DNA from: UMGS2069 sp045534555
GTDB lineage: Bacteria; Bacillota; Clostridia; Christensenellales; UBA1242
NCBI GenBank assembly: GCA_045534555.1
Contig: JAZSJW010000002.1
Span: forward strand, 16,131 to 80,130
DNA length: 64,000 nucleotides
Direction: 5' to 3'
Part shown: positions 17,363 to 26,115 of the stretch, in pieces
How the letters are laid out: every line of letters starts with the position of its first letter
How positions within the stretch are numbered: position 1 is the first letter of the stretch
Notes under the pieces: model-generated
Databases searched by the model: none
Seen by the model: the letters and a program-made list of their open reading frames with translations, nothing else
Told to the model about the DNA's origin: nothing
Made by a program: the position numbers and the translations under genes

Positions 17363-19723
17363 TTAATTGTTCCAATTCCATTCTGAAACTTCAGGCATGT
17401 CAATTCCATATTCAACAATATATTCTTGATGAGCTTTAAGTTTTTCATTCATGGCTTTTGTTATTTCTTCTTTCTTTTTCTTTGGTAAATCAATATATTT
17501 AATCACTCTTAGAAGAGTATGATATCTATCTATATGATTTCTAACCCTCATATCAAAAGGTGTTGTTATTGTTCCCTCTTCAACATAGCCAGCAACATGT
17601 AAATTTTCATTTACCCTATTATAAGTTAGTTGATGTATAAGTTGTGGATAACCATGGAAATTAAATATAATTGGTTTATCTTTAGTAAACAATTTATCAT
17701 ACTCATTATCTGTCATACCATGTGGATGCGACTTATCTGACACCAATTTCATAAGGTCTACAACATTAACAAATTTCACATTTAATTCTGGTAAATATTC
17801 CTTTATTAAAGAAACTGTAGCAATTGTCTCTAAAGTTGGTGTATCACCACAACAAGCTAAAACAACATCTGGATTTCTTGTATCATTCAGACCAGCCCAC
17901 TTCCACTCACTAGCTCCTTTTTCACAATGTTCTTTAGCTTCTTTCATTGTTAGCCATTGGAATGACGGATGCTTAGATGCAACTATTACATTTACATAAT
18001 TTTTAGTTTTTGCACAGTGATCGTAACACGAAATAAGACAATTTGCATCTGGTGGCAAGTACATTCTAACAACGTCTGGTTTTTTATTTGTTATATGATC
18101 TAAAAATCCCGGGTCTTGATGAGTAAAACCATTATGGTCTTGCTGCCAAGTGTGACTTGTTAAAATTAAGTTAAGTGAAGAAATAGGTTTTCTCCATTCA
18201 ATTTCATTACAAACTTTCAACCATTTTGCATGTTGAGCTACCATACTATCAACCACTCTGATAAAAGCTTCATAACTGTCAAACATACCATGTCTACCAG
18301 TCAACAAATACCCCTCAAGTAACCCCTCGCTCATGTGCTCAGAAAGATAAGAATCCATAATTCTTCCGTTTGTTGATAAATCTTCATCTGTATCTAAAAT
18401 TTCCGCATTAAATGAACGTTTTTCAACTTCAAAAGCACTATACAACCTATTACTTTTCGCTTCGTCAGGGCTAAATATTCTATAGTTTTGATTTTCTTTG
18501 TTTAGCACAAATAAATCACGAATATATCTACCAAGTTCTTTCATATCTTGGACTTTTGTTTTGCCTCTGCCATCAATTTTTACTTCGTATTCATCAATAT
18601 TTGGAGTTATAATATCTTTAAGTAATAATCCACCGTTAGCATATGGACTTGCAGTCATTCTTTTGTTGCCTTTAGGCAAAATTTCAAATATATCCTTTCG
18701 CAATTTATAGTTTTCGTCAAAAAGCTCTTCTGGTCGATAACTTAAAAGCCAATCTTCTAACAAACTTAGATGTCCTGGCTCAGTCATTGTAATTGGTATT
18801 TGGTGTGCACGAAAACTATTTTCAATCTGTTTTCCATCGACATATTCTGGACCAGTCCAACCCTTTGGTGTTCTTAAAACAATCATCGGCCAGTAAATGC
18901 CCGTTACTTTACCATATTTTCTGGCATCATTTTGGATTTTCCTAATCTCTTCAATACATTCGTCCATAGCTACAGCCATCAACTTATGCATTTTTACAGG
19001 ATCATCACCTTCAACAAAATGAGGCTTGTATCCATAACCTTCCATAAATTTTTGAAGATCTTTTTTCGGTATTCTTGAAAGCACCGTTGGGTTTGCAATT
19101 TTATAACCATTCAAATGAAGAATAGGAAGAACTGCACCGTCAGTTTTAGGGTTAATAAATTTATAACCATGCCAAGATGTAGCAAGAGGTCCTGTTTCTG
19201 CTTCTCCATCACCTACAACCACTGTTGCTATTAAATTTGGATAATCTAAAACAGCACCAAAAGCATGAGCAAGTGAATATCCAAGCTCACCACCTTCATT
19301 TATTGAGCCAGGTGTTTCTGGAACACAATGAGAACCTATGCCACCAGGAAATGAAAATTGCTTACAAAGCCTAGCCATTCCTATTTTATCTAAAGACACT
19401 TCAGGGTAAACCTCTGAGTAAACACCCTCTAAATAGCTATTGGCTGTCAAGAAATTTCCACCATGACCAGGACCTGATATAAAAATCATGTCTAAATCAT
19501 ACTTAGTGATAACTCTATTACAATGTGTGTAAATAAAGTTTTGTCCAGGTACCGTTCCCCAATGCCCAACCAATTTTTTCTTAATATCCGCTTCACATAA
19601 TTTGTGGTCACGAAGAAGTGGATTATCTAATAAATACAATTGAGCCGCTGATAAATAGTTAACAGCTCTAAAATATTCATCTAATTTTTTTAAATATTTC
19701 TTATCAAGTAATTTTTTATTCAT
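17363..19723 (-). CDS. xfp: Phosphoketolase (xylulose-5-phosphate/fructose-6-phosphate)
   Basis: 786 residues from ATG 19723, which has AGAGG seven nt upstream; a start 14 codons earlier lies over the promoter region and is rejected. Thiamine-diphosphate enzyme that splits xylulose-5-P or fructose-6-P with phosphate into acetyl-P plus glyceraldehyde-3-P or erythrose-4-P. Visible family motifs: ISGPGHGG, VVGDGEAETGPLATSWHG (TPP/Mg site), VLRTPKGWTGP, and SHTWQQDHNGFTHQDPGFLDH. It gives cytoplasmic acetyl-P and ATP without oxidation. Single gene with its own terminator. Confidence 0.97.
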   Translation of the reverse strand: MNKKLLDKKYLKKLDEYFRAVNYLSAAQLYLLDNPLLRDHKLCEADIKKKLVGHWGTVPGQNFIYTHCNRVITKYDLDMIFISGPGHGGNFLTANSYLEGVYSEVYPEVSLDKIGMARLCKQFSFPGGIGSHCVPETPGSINEGGELGYSLAHAFGAVLDYPNLIATVVVGDGEAETGPLATSWHGYKFINPKTDGAVLPILHLNGYKIANPTVLSRIPKKDLQKFMEGYGYKPHFVEGDDPVKMHKLMAVAMDECIEEIRKIQNDARKYGKVTGIYWPMIVLRTPKGWTGPEYVDGKQIENSFRAHQIPITMTEPGHLSLLEDWLLSYRPEELFDENYKLRKDIFEILPKGNKRMTASPYANGGLLLKDIITPNIDEYEVKIDGRGKTKVQDMKELGRYIRDLFVLNKENQNYRIFSPDEAKSNRLYSAFEVEKRSFNAEILDTDEDLSTNGRIMDSYLSEHMSEGLLEGYLLTGRHGMFDSYEAFIRVVDSMVAQHAKWLKVCNEIEWRKPISSLNLILTSHTWQQDHNGFTHQDPGFLDHITNKKPDVVRMYLPPDANCLISCYDHCAKTKNYVNVIVASKHPSFQWLTMKEAKEHCEKGASEWKWAGLNDTRNPDVVLACCGDTPTLETIATVSLIKEYLPELNVKFVNVVDLMKLVSDKSHPHGMTDNEYDKLFTKDKPIIFNFHGYPQLIHQLTYNRVNENLHVAGYVEEGTITTPFDMRVRNHIDRYHTLLRVIKYIDLPKKKKEEITKAMNEKLKAHQEYIVEYGIDMPEVSEWNWNN

Positions 19724-19796
19724 TTTTCTACCTCTTAGTATTATTATACACAAACAACCTTTCAAATAAAAACAAAAAAACTAGTTTTATGAAAAT

Positions 19797-19828
19797 AAAA
19801 AGCACTAAATTTATTATTTAGCGCCTTT
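19797..19828 (-). terminator. Terminator overlapping the end of the GNAT gene
   Basis: Hairpin GCGCTAAAT / ATTTAGTGC followed by TTTTTATTTT on the minus strand; its 5' arm contains the last codons of the gene. Confidence 0.75.
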
Positions 19829-20314
19829 TTTAATTAATCTTAACTCATATAAATAATATTGATGACCGTAACGAACTGTTTCTCCACAATTGTAAAAACC
19901 GAACTTTTTATAAAGTTTTTTTGCATTTTCATTATTTTTTCCGACTAAAATCCTTACACCATCAAACCCTTGATTTTTTAATTCATTTAAAATAAAATCT
20001 AGAAGTTTTGTTGCCACACCTTTATTTTGAAACTTTGGTGAAACACCAATTCTTGCAAAAGTTCCTCTTCTTTCAAAAGTATCCTTCCAAGAAAAATCTT
20101 CTTCACCATCTTCACACCTCTGCCCTGCAAAGCATACAGCAATTATCTCTCCGCCTTCAATCACCCCCCACAAGCCTTTTCTCTCAATATCAAATATTAT
20201 AAGTTCTTCACTTGGATAGCCATTATCCCAAAGTGTATAAGTGTTATTTCTAATGTCATCATATAAATTCACTATTTCATTAACATTTTCTTTTTCTAAT
20301 CTTTTAATTTCCAT
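19814..20314 (-). CDS. GNAT-family N-acetyltransferase
   Basis: 166 residues. The acetyl-CoA loop ARIGVSPKFQNKGVATKLLDFI (motif A, Q-x-x-G-x-A, about residues 95-115) and the C-terminal NENAKKLYKKFGFYNCG (motif B) are clear. The substrate cannot be told; RimI-like and small-molecule acetylases share this pattern. It lies 59 nt downstream of the sugar-kinase gene and may be transcribed with it. Confidence 0.85.
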   Translation of the reverse strand: MEIKRLEKENVNEIVNLYDDIRNNTYTLWDNGYPSEELIIFDIERKGLWGVIEGGEIIAVCFAGQRCEDGEEDFSWKDTFERRGTFARIGVSPKFQNKGVATKLLDFILNELKNQGFDGVRILVGKNNENAKKLYKKFGFYNCGETVRYGHQYYLYELRLIKKGAK

Positions 20315-20373
20315 ATTTTATCCTTATCAAATTGTAATATAAATTATAAATTGACTTGTCGTTGTTAAGATAA

Positions 20374-21399
20374 TTATCTTTGAATACTTGCATTTCCATT
20401 TGAATTAATAAATTCTTCAACTTCTTTTTCTGAAAGTGTGGATACATCACCGTACAGAGTGTGTTCTAAAATTGATGTTGCAAGGCCAAAAGTTAAGGCA
20501 TATTGTGGATTTTTATAATCTTTTAGTAATCCATGAATAACCCCTGAAGCAAAAGCATCACCACCGCCAATTCTATCATAGATTGAAAATCTTATTGGTC
20601 CTTCATTTTTATAGTTTCCATCTTTATCCACACAATATGAAGATAAAGAATTGTCACTAGCAGAATGTACAATTCTGTCAGTTCCAAAAATATAATTAAT
20701 CTTAGTTTGAGAAATTAATTTTTTAGAAAGTTCCATTTTTTCTTGTGTCTTATTTTCACAAGCCTTATCAAGCTTTACTTCTAAAATTTCTCTAATATCA
20801 AAGTCGTTTGCAAACAAAACATCAACATATGGTATAACCTTTTTAAAATATGGCTTAGCTTCATCAATACTTTTCCAAAGTTTAGAACGATAATTAAAAT
20901 CAAAAGAAACTTTAACTTTATACTTTTCACAATATTCTAAACATTTAAACACCAATTTTCTAACATGATTTCCTAAAGCTAAAGTAATCCCAGATAAATG
21001 GAACCATTGTGCACGTGAAAACACTTTATCAAAATCAATTTCTTCTGGTTCAATAGTTGTAACAGAAGAATGTTTTCTATTGTATAAAACCTTAGATGGT
21101 CTACCCCCAAATCCTGTTTCAACGAAATACATTCCAAGATTTGAACCACCTCTATAAATATTTTCTGTATGAACCCCATGCGCCTTTAAATGCTTTATAG
21201 CAGAATCGCCAAGTTGATTATCTGGAAGTTTTGTTATAAATTCTGTTTCGTGGCCAAGATGAGAGAGAGAAACTAGAACATTCGCCTCTCCGCCGCCATA
21301 ATTTGCAATAAAATTTCTTGCTTGAGAAATGGTTGTGTAATCTGGAGGGGTAAGTCTTAGCATAATTTCCCCAAAAGCAATAATTCGTTTATTATTCAT
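20374..21399 (-). CDS. kdgK: PfkB-family sugar kinase, 2-keto-3-deoxygluconate kinase-like
   Basis: 341 residues from ATG 21399; GGAGG sits 5 nt before it, and the apparent earlier TTG overlaps that site. PfkB signatures are IANYGGGEANVLVSLSHLG near residue 35 and the catalytic-base loop YDRIGGGDAFASGVIHGL near residue 285. N-terminal IAFGEIMLRLTPPDY matches KdgK-like kinases, which phosphorylate KDG in uronate breakdown. No aldolase gene is next to it, so the substrate call is moderate; fructokinase is the main alternative. Confidence 0.75.
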   Translation of the reverse strand: MNNKRIIAFGEIMLRLTPPDYTTISQARNFIANYGGGEANVLVSLSHLGHETEFITKLPDNQLGDSAIKHLKAHGVHTENIYRGGSNLGMYFVETGFGGRPSKVLYNRKHSSVTTIEPEEIDFDKVFSRAQWFHLSGITLALGNHVRKLVFKCLEYCEKYKVKVSFDFNYRSKLWKSIDEAKPYFKKVIPYVDVLFANDFDIREILEVKLDKACENKTQEKMELSKKLISQTKINYIFGTDRIVHSASDNSLSSYCVDKDGNYKNEGPIRFSIYDRIGGGDAFASGVIHGLLKDYKNPQYALTFGLATSILEHTLYGDVSTLSEKEVEEFINSNGNASIQR

Positions 21400-21670
21400 A
21401 AAAGCCTCCAATTATTGATTAGTGTTTGACAAATTAATTATACCATCTATATTTACTTCTTTCAAACAAAAAACATATTTACATCAAATTAAAACTCTAA
21501 AAACTATTCGCAATTGAACCTCTGTTTACATTTTTAATTTCTTAGTTATGTTTTTATTAAATCATATTTTATTTGATTTATAATCATCTCTCATTTGTCT
21601 TTTTTGAACTATATTTACAAAAAATCTATTTTTTTTTATAAAACAATCAACAAATAAACAAAATTGTGGT
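21400..21670. other. Divergent intergenic region with kdgK promoter
   Basis: AT-rich. TTGAAA (21460-21465), 17 nt, TATAAT (21437-21442) drives kdgK on the minus strand. A 7-bp inverted pair TGTTTGA (21423-21429) / TCAAACA (21462-21468) brackets this promoter. The rest up to the restriction operon promoter shows nothing else. Confidence 0.7.
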
Positions 21671-21675
21671 ATAAT
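21647..21675 (+). promoter_or_regulatory. Promoter of the GANTC restriction-modification operon
   Basis: TATAAT (21670-21675) with TCAACA (21647-21652) 17 nt upstream; the -35 is weak, as is usual where restriction genes are kept low. Confidence 0.6.
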
Positions 21676-21715
21676 TTTTACATAAATTGATTTTTAGATA
21701 CAAAAGGGGCCATTA

Positions 21716-22342
21716 ATGCAAGAAAACAAGTTTATTTTTGATTGTTCTAAATGTCACAACCCTTGTGATGGTGTTAGTAAAGGAACTTATATATTTGAAA
21801 ACGATACAGATTATTCTGAGCGCAAAGAAAATATGATTATTAATCAAATAAATACTCTTCCTGATTATAGGGCTGAAAAATGCACAAAAGATGGATACCC
21901 AGACATATTAGTTCATCATATTCCAACCTCAAAAATTTTTTATATTGAAATTAAAGCACAAAGAAGAACCTTTATGGCAGTAAAAAAGAAATTACCATAT
22001 GCAGACTTGGAACCTTCTGAAACTGTAGCTTGTAATCTAAGCGATTTATTAAGATATATAAAAATCAGAAAAGAAACTCATGAAAAAATCTTTGTTTTGT
22101 GGTGTTTAGAAAATAGACCCTGTATTGTTGAGCCTGGAAAAACTAATTATTATTATCAAAATATAGATGAACTTGAAAAAATATATAATAAATATAAAGA
22201 TAAAAGGAGATTTAGAAGAGAAAGCGGTTTTGGAGATGTGGTCAACGGTCAACACAAAGGTGTTGTCGTTAATTACCATTTTAGCCTTAACGAATTTAAA
22301 GAAATGCATCTTCTTGAGTTATTAAAAAGGGGAATAATCTAA
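21716..22342 (+). CDS. Predicted PD-(D/E)XK nuclease in restriction operon
   Basis: 208 residues. GYPDILVHHIPTSKIFYIEIKAQRR gives Asp63, Glu78 and Lys80 in the order of a PD-(D/E)XK active site. The N-terminus carries C-x2-C-x3-C (Cys10, 13, 17), which might bind zinc with a later residue. No match to a named restriction family is recognised. The stop overlaps the ATG of the HinfI-like endonuclease (TAATG), so the two are translated together. It may be an accessory nuclease, a Vsr-like repair enzyme or a second restriction subunit; the role is unknown. Confidence 0.7.
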   Translation: MQENKFIFDCSKCHNPCDGVSKGTYIFENDTDYSERKENMIINQINTLPDYRAEKCTKDGYPDILVHHIPTSKIFYIEIKAQRRTFMAVKKKLPYADLEPSETVACNLSDLLRYIKIRKETHEKIFVLWCLENRPCIVEPGKTNYYYQNIDELEKIYNKYKDKRRFRRESGFGDVVNGQHKGVVVNYHFSLNEFKEMHLLELLKRGII

Positions 22343-23196
22343 TGATTGATTCATATCAAAATTTTGCAGATAAATTAAATAATAAAATTAGAAATGGTGT
22401 CGACTTTTATAAAGAAATTCTTTCTACAATTATTAAAAATCCATATAGATATGCCGGTTTATATAGACTTTCAAATGCTAAAACAAAACTATTACAAAAC
22501 ATAACTCAAAGCCGAGAGATTAAATTTGGAGACTTCATGGAAGACATTATTACTGATTATTTAGCTCTTCGCGGTTTTTCTAATAAACCAAAAAATCTCG
22601 GCAAAAATATCGATGGAGACGAATTATCAGCAGATCAAATATGCGTAAAAAACAACATTTTATATTTTGTTGAGCAAAAAATTAGAGATGACCACGATAG
22701 CACAAAAAAACGCGGGCAATTTGCTAATTTTGAAAAGAAAATTAAGCATCTCAAATCTCTATACCCACAATATAACTTAAAAGCATACATGTGGTTTATT
22801 GATGATAGCTTACACAAAAACAAAAAATACTATGAACAGCAAATCGAACAAATTCAGTCTGTTTATACAGATGTTGAGATAGGCTGTTTATATGGAGACG
22901 ATTTGTTTATTAGCGTATTTAATGATGTCGACTTGTGGGAAGAAATAAAATCTTACTTATCTATATATAAATCGCAAAATGCAAATAATATTAATATTCC
23001 AAATTTAGATACAGACAATACCGTACTTGATGCGATGAAAAAACTGTCTGCTAATGAACTAAAAAAAATTACCTCAAATAAAGATATTTATGTTCTAATA
23101 CGACAAGAACTATTCCCTACCGAACATAATTTTAGAAAATTAAAACAACATTTTACAAATATTGGTGATGCTAGGGCAAGCAAAATCAATATCTAA
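22342..23196 (+). CDS. Type II restriction endonuclease, HinfI/HpyAIV-like
   Basis: 284 residues. The stretch SADQICVKNNILYFVEQKI (Asp98, Glu111, Lys113) is a PD-(D/E)XK centre, and RDDHDSTKKRGQFANFEKKI is a highly conserved block that I associate with HinfI-type GANTC enzymes. The next gene encodes a CcrM/HinfI-like methyltransferase, which supports GANTC as the target. Cuts unmodified DNA in the cytoplasm. The assignment is by motif and context. Confidence 0.78.
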   Translation: MIDSYQNFADKLNNKIRNGVDFYKEILSTIIKNPYRYAGLYRLSNAKTKLLQNITQSREIKFGDFMEDIITDYLALRGFSNKPKNLGKNIDGDELSADQICVKNNILYFVEQKIRDDHDSTKKRGQFANFEKKIKHLKSLYPQYNLKAYMWFIDDSLHKNKKYYEQQIEQIQSVYTDVEIGCLYGDDLFISVFNDVDLWEEIKSYLSIYKSQNANNINIPNLDTDNTVLDAMKKLSANELKKITSNKDIYVLIRQELFPTEHNFRKLKQHFTNIGDARASKINI

Positions 23197-23209
23197 CTAG
23201 GAGAAATTA

Positions 23210-24280
23210 ATGGACTACATAAATAAAATTCTGCAAGGCGACTGTATTGAAATACTAAAACAATTACCAGATAATTCAATGGATTTAATCTTTGCAGACC
23301 CACCATATAACATGCAACTTGAAGACGACCTTATAAGATATGAAGGAACCAAGTTTGACGGTGTTAATGATGACTGGGATAAATTCCCTACCCTTGAAGC
23401 ATATGCAGATTTTTGCACACAATGGATATCTGAATGTAAGCGAGTACTTAAAAAGAATGGTTCTCTTTGGATTATTGGCTCCTTCCAAAATATATATAAA
23501 ATCGGAAGCATTTTACAAGATATGGGTTTTTGGATTATAAACGATATCGTTTGGGCTAAATCTAATCCCGTACCAAACTTTAGCGGCACAAGATTTACTA
23601 ACGCACACGAAACTCTCTTATGGGTTGTAAAAGATAAAAAATCAAAACCAACATTTAATTATAAAACCATGAAAGATTATAATGGTGGAAAACAAATGAA
23701 ATCTGTGTGGGAAATTCCTCTTTGCACAGGAAATGAACGAATTAAGGATAAGGACGGCCACAAAGTTCACTCAACTCAAAAACCTGAAGAAATACTAAAA
23801 AGAGTAATTTTATCCACTAGTAAAGAAGGAGACATTGTGCTAGATCCATTTTTTGGAACAGGTACTACTGGGGCTGTTGCTAAAAAATATAATCGAAATT
23901 TTGTTGGTATTGAAATGGATAAATCTTATTGTGAAGTTGCTGAACAAAGAATTAACAATATCAAAATTGAAGATTTGTCATATTTTAGAAAGCTAGAAGA
24001 AAAACCTGCAAAAGTAACCCATAAAAATTTGTTAGAAAAAAATATGATTTCAATTAATGAGACTTTATATTCTCCAGACGGAAAAATACAGGCAACATGG
24101 AAAGAAGATAGCTACGTTGATCTAGAAAACGAACACCTAAGTATACATATTGCAGCAGCTAAATGTCTAAATAGAACTAATTATAATGGTTGGACATACT
24201 GGCACATAATAAGAGACGGAAAGTTAATTTTAATAGACAATTTACGAGCAGACTACAGAAAAAAATTTTGTAATAAGTAG
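23210..24280 (+). CDS. DNA adenine-N6 methyltransferase, CcrM/HinfI type (GANTC)
   Basis: 356 residues. Beta-class order: FADPPYNMQL (motif IV, DPPY) near residue 30, then KSNPVPNFSGTRFTNAHETLLW and HSTQKPEEILKRVILST, then LDPFFGTGTTGAVAKK (motif I, FxGxG). These blocks are almost those of CcrM. The last ~70 residues (LSIHIAAAKCLNRTNYNGWTYWHI) form a RAMA-like target domain as in CcrM and M.HinfI. It protects host GANTC sites. Gap to the endonuclease gene is 13 nt, with AGGAG. Confidence 0.93.
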   Translation: MDYINKILQGDCIEILKQLPDNSMDLIFADPPYNMQLEDDLIRYEGTKFDGVNDDWDKFPTLEAYADFCTQWISECKRVLKKNGSLWIIGSFQNIYKIGSILQDMGFWIINDIVWAKSNPVPNFSGTRFTNAHETLLWVVKDKKSKPTFNYKTMKDYNGGKQMKSVWEIPLCTGNERIKDKDGHKVHSTQKPEEILKRVILSTSKEGDIVLDPFFGTGTTGAVAKKYNRNFVGIEMDKSYCEVAEQRINNIKIEDLSYFRKLEEKPAKVTHKNLLEKNMISINETLYSPDGKIQATWKEDSYVDLENEHLSIHIAAAKCLNRTNYNGWTYWHIIRDGKLILIDNLRADYRKKFCNK

Positions 24281-24286
24281 AAAACA

Positions 24287-24320
24287 AAAAAACAGCAGGC
24301 ATTATCCGCCCGCTGTTTTT
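24287..24320 (+). terminator. Terminator of the restriction-modification operon
   Basis: AAAAAACAGC...GCTGTTTTTT hairpin with GC-rich centre and T6. It ends exactly where the 3' half tRNA fragment begins. Confidence 0.85.
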
Positions 24321-24365
24321 TGGTGTAACCGAGACGATTCGAATGTCCGACCTGCCGCTTAGGAG
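24321..24365 (-). pseudogene. 3' half of split tRNA-Arg(CCU), left att site
   Basis: Read on the minus strand: CTCCTAAG (core), then GCGGC anticodon arm, AGGTC, T-arm with TTCGAAT, acceptor CGGTTAC and ACCA. The acceptor strand pairs with GTAGCCG of the fragment at 37110-37149, and the two together make 77 nt, the length of the intact copy. The 53-61 T-stem pair is A-C, a sign of decay after separation. Confidence 0.88.
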
Positions 24366-24501
24366 CGCTTCCCAGATGGAATTTTTATAACAATACTATT
24401 AAACATTCGCAACTATTCAAACATAATAATACCTATCGTTATATGTATATTATATAAAAAATATCTTTTCTTGCAGACAGTATATATTTGGGTACTGCGT
24501 T

Positions 24502-24540
24502 GGTGACTTTTTAGGCAATTTTACGCTTTGGGTGACTTTT
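24502..24540 (+). repeat. Left-end copies of GGTGACTTT
   Basis: Two direct copies (24502-24510, 24531-24539), the second inside TTTGGGTGACTTT. The same 13-mer recurs at the right end (37004-37016). Possibly recombinase arm-type sites. Confidence 0.6.
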
Positions 24541-24547
24541 GCTCATT

Positions 24548-24846
24548 TTACTTCTTTTTATGATTGTGATAGTGACCATGAAAATGCACATGCTTACTAT
24601 TATCATTTTTATTAAAAGAAATATTGTTTGTTGTTTTCTTTACTTCAGTTTTTGGTTGTTTTAGTTCGGCATAAGCAATTTTGTTTCAACATTATTTTTA
24701 TGTATTTTTTTATTGATATTGCTTATTTTCTTTTCGTCAAAAACAGGATCTAACTTTGAACGTTGATTTCTTAATTTTTGAGTAGAATTATCAGCTTTTC
24801 TAATTCTGTCTTGTGGTGATTTTTTACCAAATAATTTTTCAAACAT
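24548..24846 (-). pseudogene. Small gene with His-rich C-terminus, broken by a frameshift
   Basis: From ATG 24846 (GGAGG upstream) the frame reads MFEKLFGKKSPQDRIRKADNS and stops at 24661 after 61 codons. One base added in the A-run at 24679-24682 restores a longer frame, AYAELKQPKTEVKKTTNN, ending with HVHFHGHYHNHKKK at 24548, about 99 residues in all. The His-rich tail suggests metal binding. No family is recognised. Either the gene decayed or the base is missing in the assembly. Confidence 0.6.
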
Positions 24847-24861
24847 ACTTACCTCCAAATT

Positions 24862-25215
24862 TTATGCAAATTGGCGAAAACATCGCCATATTATTAAAGC
24901 TATAAGAGCGGTAATAGCCAAACCTAAAAGCAGCCACATCCACCAAACTGTACCAACAGTCATAAAGCCCAATACAAATAAATCAATAATAAAATAAACT
25001 GCACAGTAAGCTATGCTTCCTAACCAAGGACATTCTCCAGGTATATAGAACAAACCAACAACAAAGAAAGAAACTGGAAAAAGTATAAGCCCAAATAACC
25101 AATTAAAAGTTGTTGAGAAAAACCAATTAAGACTTTCAAATGGATTCGGCACAAAGAATTGTCTTATAAAATAACTAGCAGTGGAAATTGATCCATATAA
25201 ACTTAATTTTTTCAT
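24862..25215 (-). CDS. Small membrane protein, probably leaderless mRNA
   Basis: 117 residues from ATG 25215. Three to four hydrophobic helices: SLNWFFSTTFNWLFGLILFPVSFFVVGLFYI, LGSIAYCAVYFIIDLFVLGFM and MWLLLGLAITALIALIIW. No family recognised. A TATAAT lies only six bases before the ATG, so the transcript would begin at the start codon. The frameshifted His-rich gene follows 15 nt downstream. Confidence 0.65.
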   Translation of the reverse strand: MKKLSLYGSISTASYFIRQFFVPNPFESLNWFFSTTFNWLFGLILFPVSFFVVGLFYIPGECPWLGSIAYCAVYFIIDLFVLGFMTVGTVWWMWLLLGLAITALIALIIWRCFRQFA

Positions 25216-25221
25216 GAAATC

Positions 25222-25250
25222 ATTATAGCACAAATTCTTAAAATTTACAA
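25222..25250 (-). promoter_or_regulatory. Promoter giving a leaderless transcript
   Basis: TTGTAA (25245-25250), 17-nt spacer, TATAAT (25222-25227); six bases then ATG at 25215-25213. The usual start, seven bases after the -10, falls on the A of ATG. Confidence 0.7.
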
Positions 25251-25254
25251 TATT

Positions 25255-25632
25255 CTACAGAAATTTTTTAAATCCGGTATATCTATTTGCAGTCGTATAT
25301 CTTTTCTCAACTTGTTCGCCGCCATTGTTTATAACTGCGCAATATCTCGCATATTTAAAAACTTCGCTATTAACAAGTATCATAATATCTGAAATCACGC
25401 AGCAAAACATTAACACGTGCCACACTCCGTTATCGTCAACATACATATCTTTTTTATATTTGATTACATTGGGATCATCTTCAAGCAAATGACTTCTGAA
25501 ATGAATAAACTCTAATTTTGGAAGATATATCGTCCTTTCAACAATATATTGAACTTCTTTACCTTTGTTTTTATCGGTTTTGTTTCTAATTAACTTTGGA
25601 TCAGGTATTTTATAAAAGAAGCTTGCTTTCAT
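25255..25632 (-). CDS. Hypothetical protein, 125 residues
   Basis: Soluble, basic protein with no motif I recognise. The middle reads VERTIYLPKLEFIHFRSHLLEDDPN and the end YCAVINNGGEQVEKRYTTANRYTGFKKFL. AAGGAG precedes the ATG, and its start overlaps the stop of the upstream gene (ATGA), so they form a two-gene unit. Genes like this are common on integrated elements. Confidence 0.6.
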   Translation of the reverse strand: MKASFFYKIPDPKLIRNKTDKNKGKEVQYIVERTIYLPKLEFIHFRSHLLEDDPNVIKYKKDMYVDDNGVWHVLMFCCVISDIMILVNSEVFKYARYCAVINNGGEQVEKRYTTANRYTGFKKFL

Positions 25633-25871
25633 AATTTTATCTCCTTGATTAACTCAATCGCAAAATCAAGCAACTGATCAGTTTCAATATCATGTAAACT
25701 ACTGACTTCCAAAGATAAATCAAAATATTCCTTCCATTTTTCTTTGCTAAATTCTTTAGTAAATTTATCTTCCATTTCAACAATCTTTGTTAACTGCAAT
25801 TGATATTCTGCATTCATTTTTTGTTCTTGAAATCGCTCTTTGATTATTTGAATTATAGTTAGATTTTTCAT
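25629..25871 (-). CDS. Hypothetical protein, 80 residues
   Basis: ATG 25871 is chosen because GGAGGGAG lies right before it. Helical and acidic: MKNLTIIQIIKERFQEQK...QLLDFAIELIKEIKL. No known domain. A TATAGT near 25897 with TTGGCT 17 nt upstream could be its promoter. Confidence 0.6.
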   Translation of the reverse strand: MKNLTIIQIIKERFQEQKMNAEYQLQLTKIVEMEDKFTKEFSKEKWKEYFDLSLEVSSLHDIETDQLLDFAIELIKEIKL

Positions 25872-25959
25872 ACTCCCTCCATATCGCTTGACACTATAAA
25901 TCAAAAACCAACAAAAGCCAAGACAATTTCAAAATTATATCATCACAATGATATAGTTT

Positions 25960-26031
25960 TTGTTTTTTAATGGATATAACAGCGCCCTCCTAAGCGATAG
26001 GTCGGAGGTATAAGACACTACGGGAACACCA
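25960..26031 (+). pseudogene. Decayed, inverted copy of tRNA-Arg(CCU)
   Basis: From 25986 the anticodon-loop to variable-arm stretch matches the intact tRNA (36931-36951, opposite strand) over 21 of 21 bases, and the distance to the terminal ACCA is the same 46 nt. The T-arm and the 5' half no longer fold (no TTCGAAT, no D-arm). It lies in inverted orientation to the other tRNA copies. Confidence 0.7.
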
Positions 26032-26062
26032 AATAAAAATTTTTATAAATTTTCTGAAATTA

Positions 26063-26092
26063 TCAACAATTTTGAAATATATATGCTATAAT
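26063..26092 (+). promoter_or_regulatory. Promoter of the type I restriction operon
   Basis: TATAAT at 26087-26092 preceded by TCAACA 18 nt upstream, the same weak -35 as the GANTC operon. Confidence 0.6.
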
Positions 26093-26115
26093 TAATTTAT
26101 TATAAGGAGTAAAGT

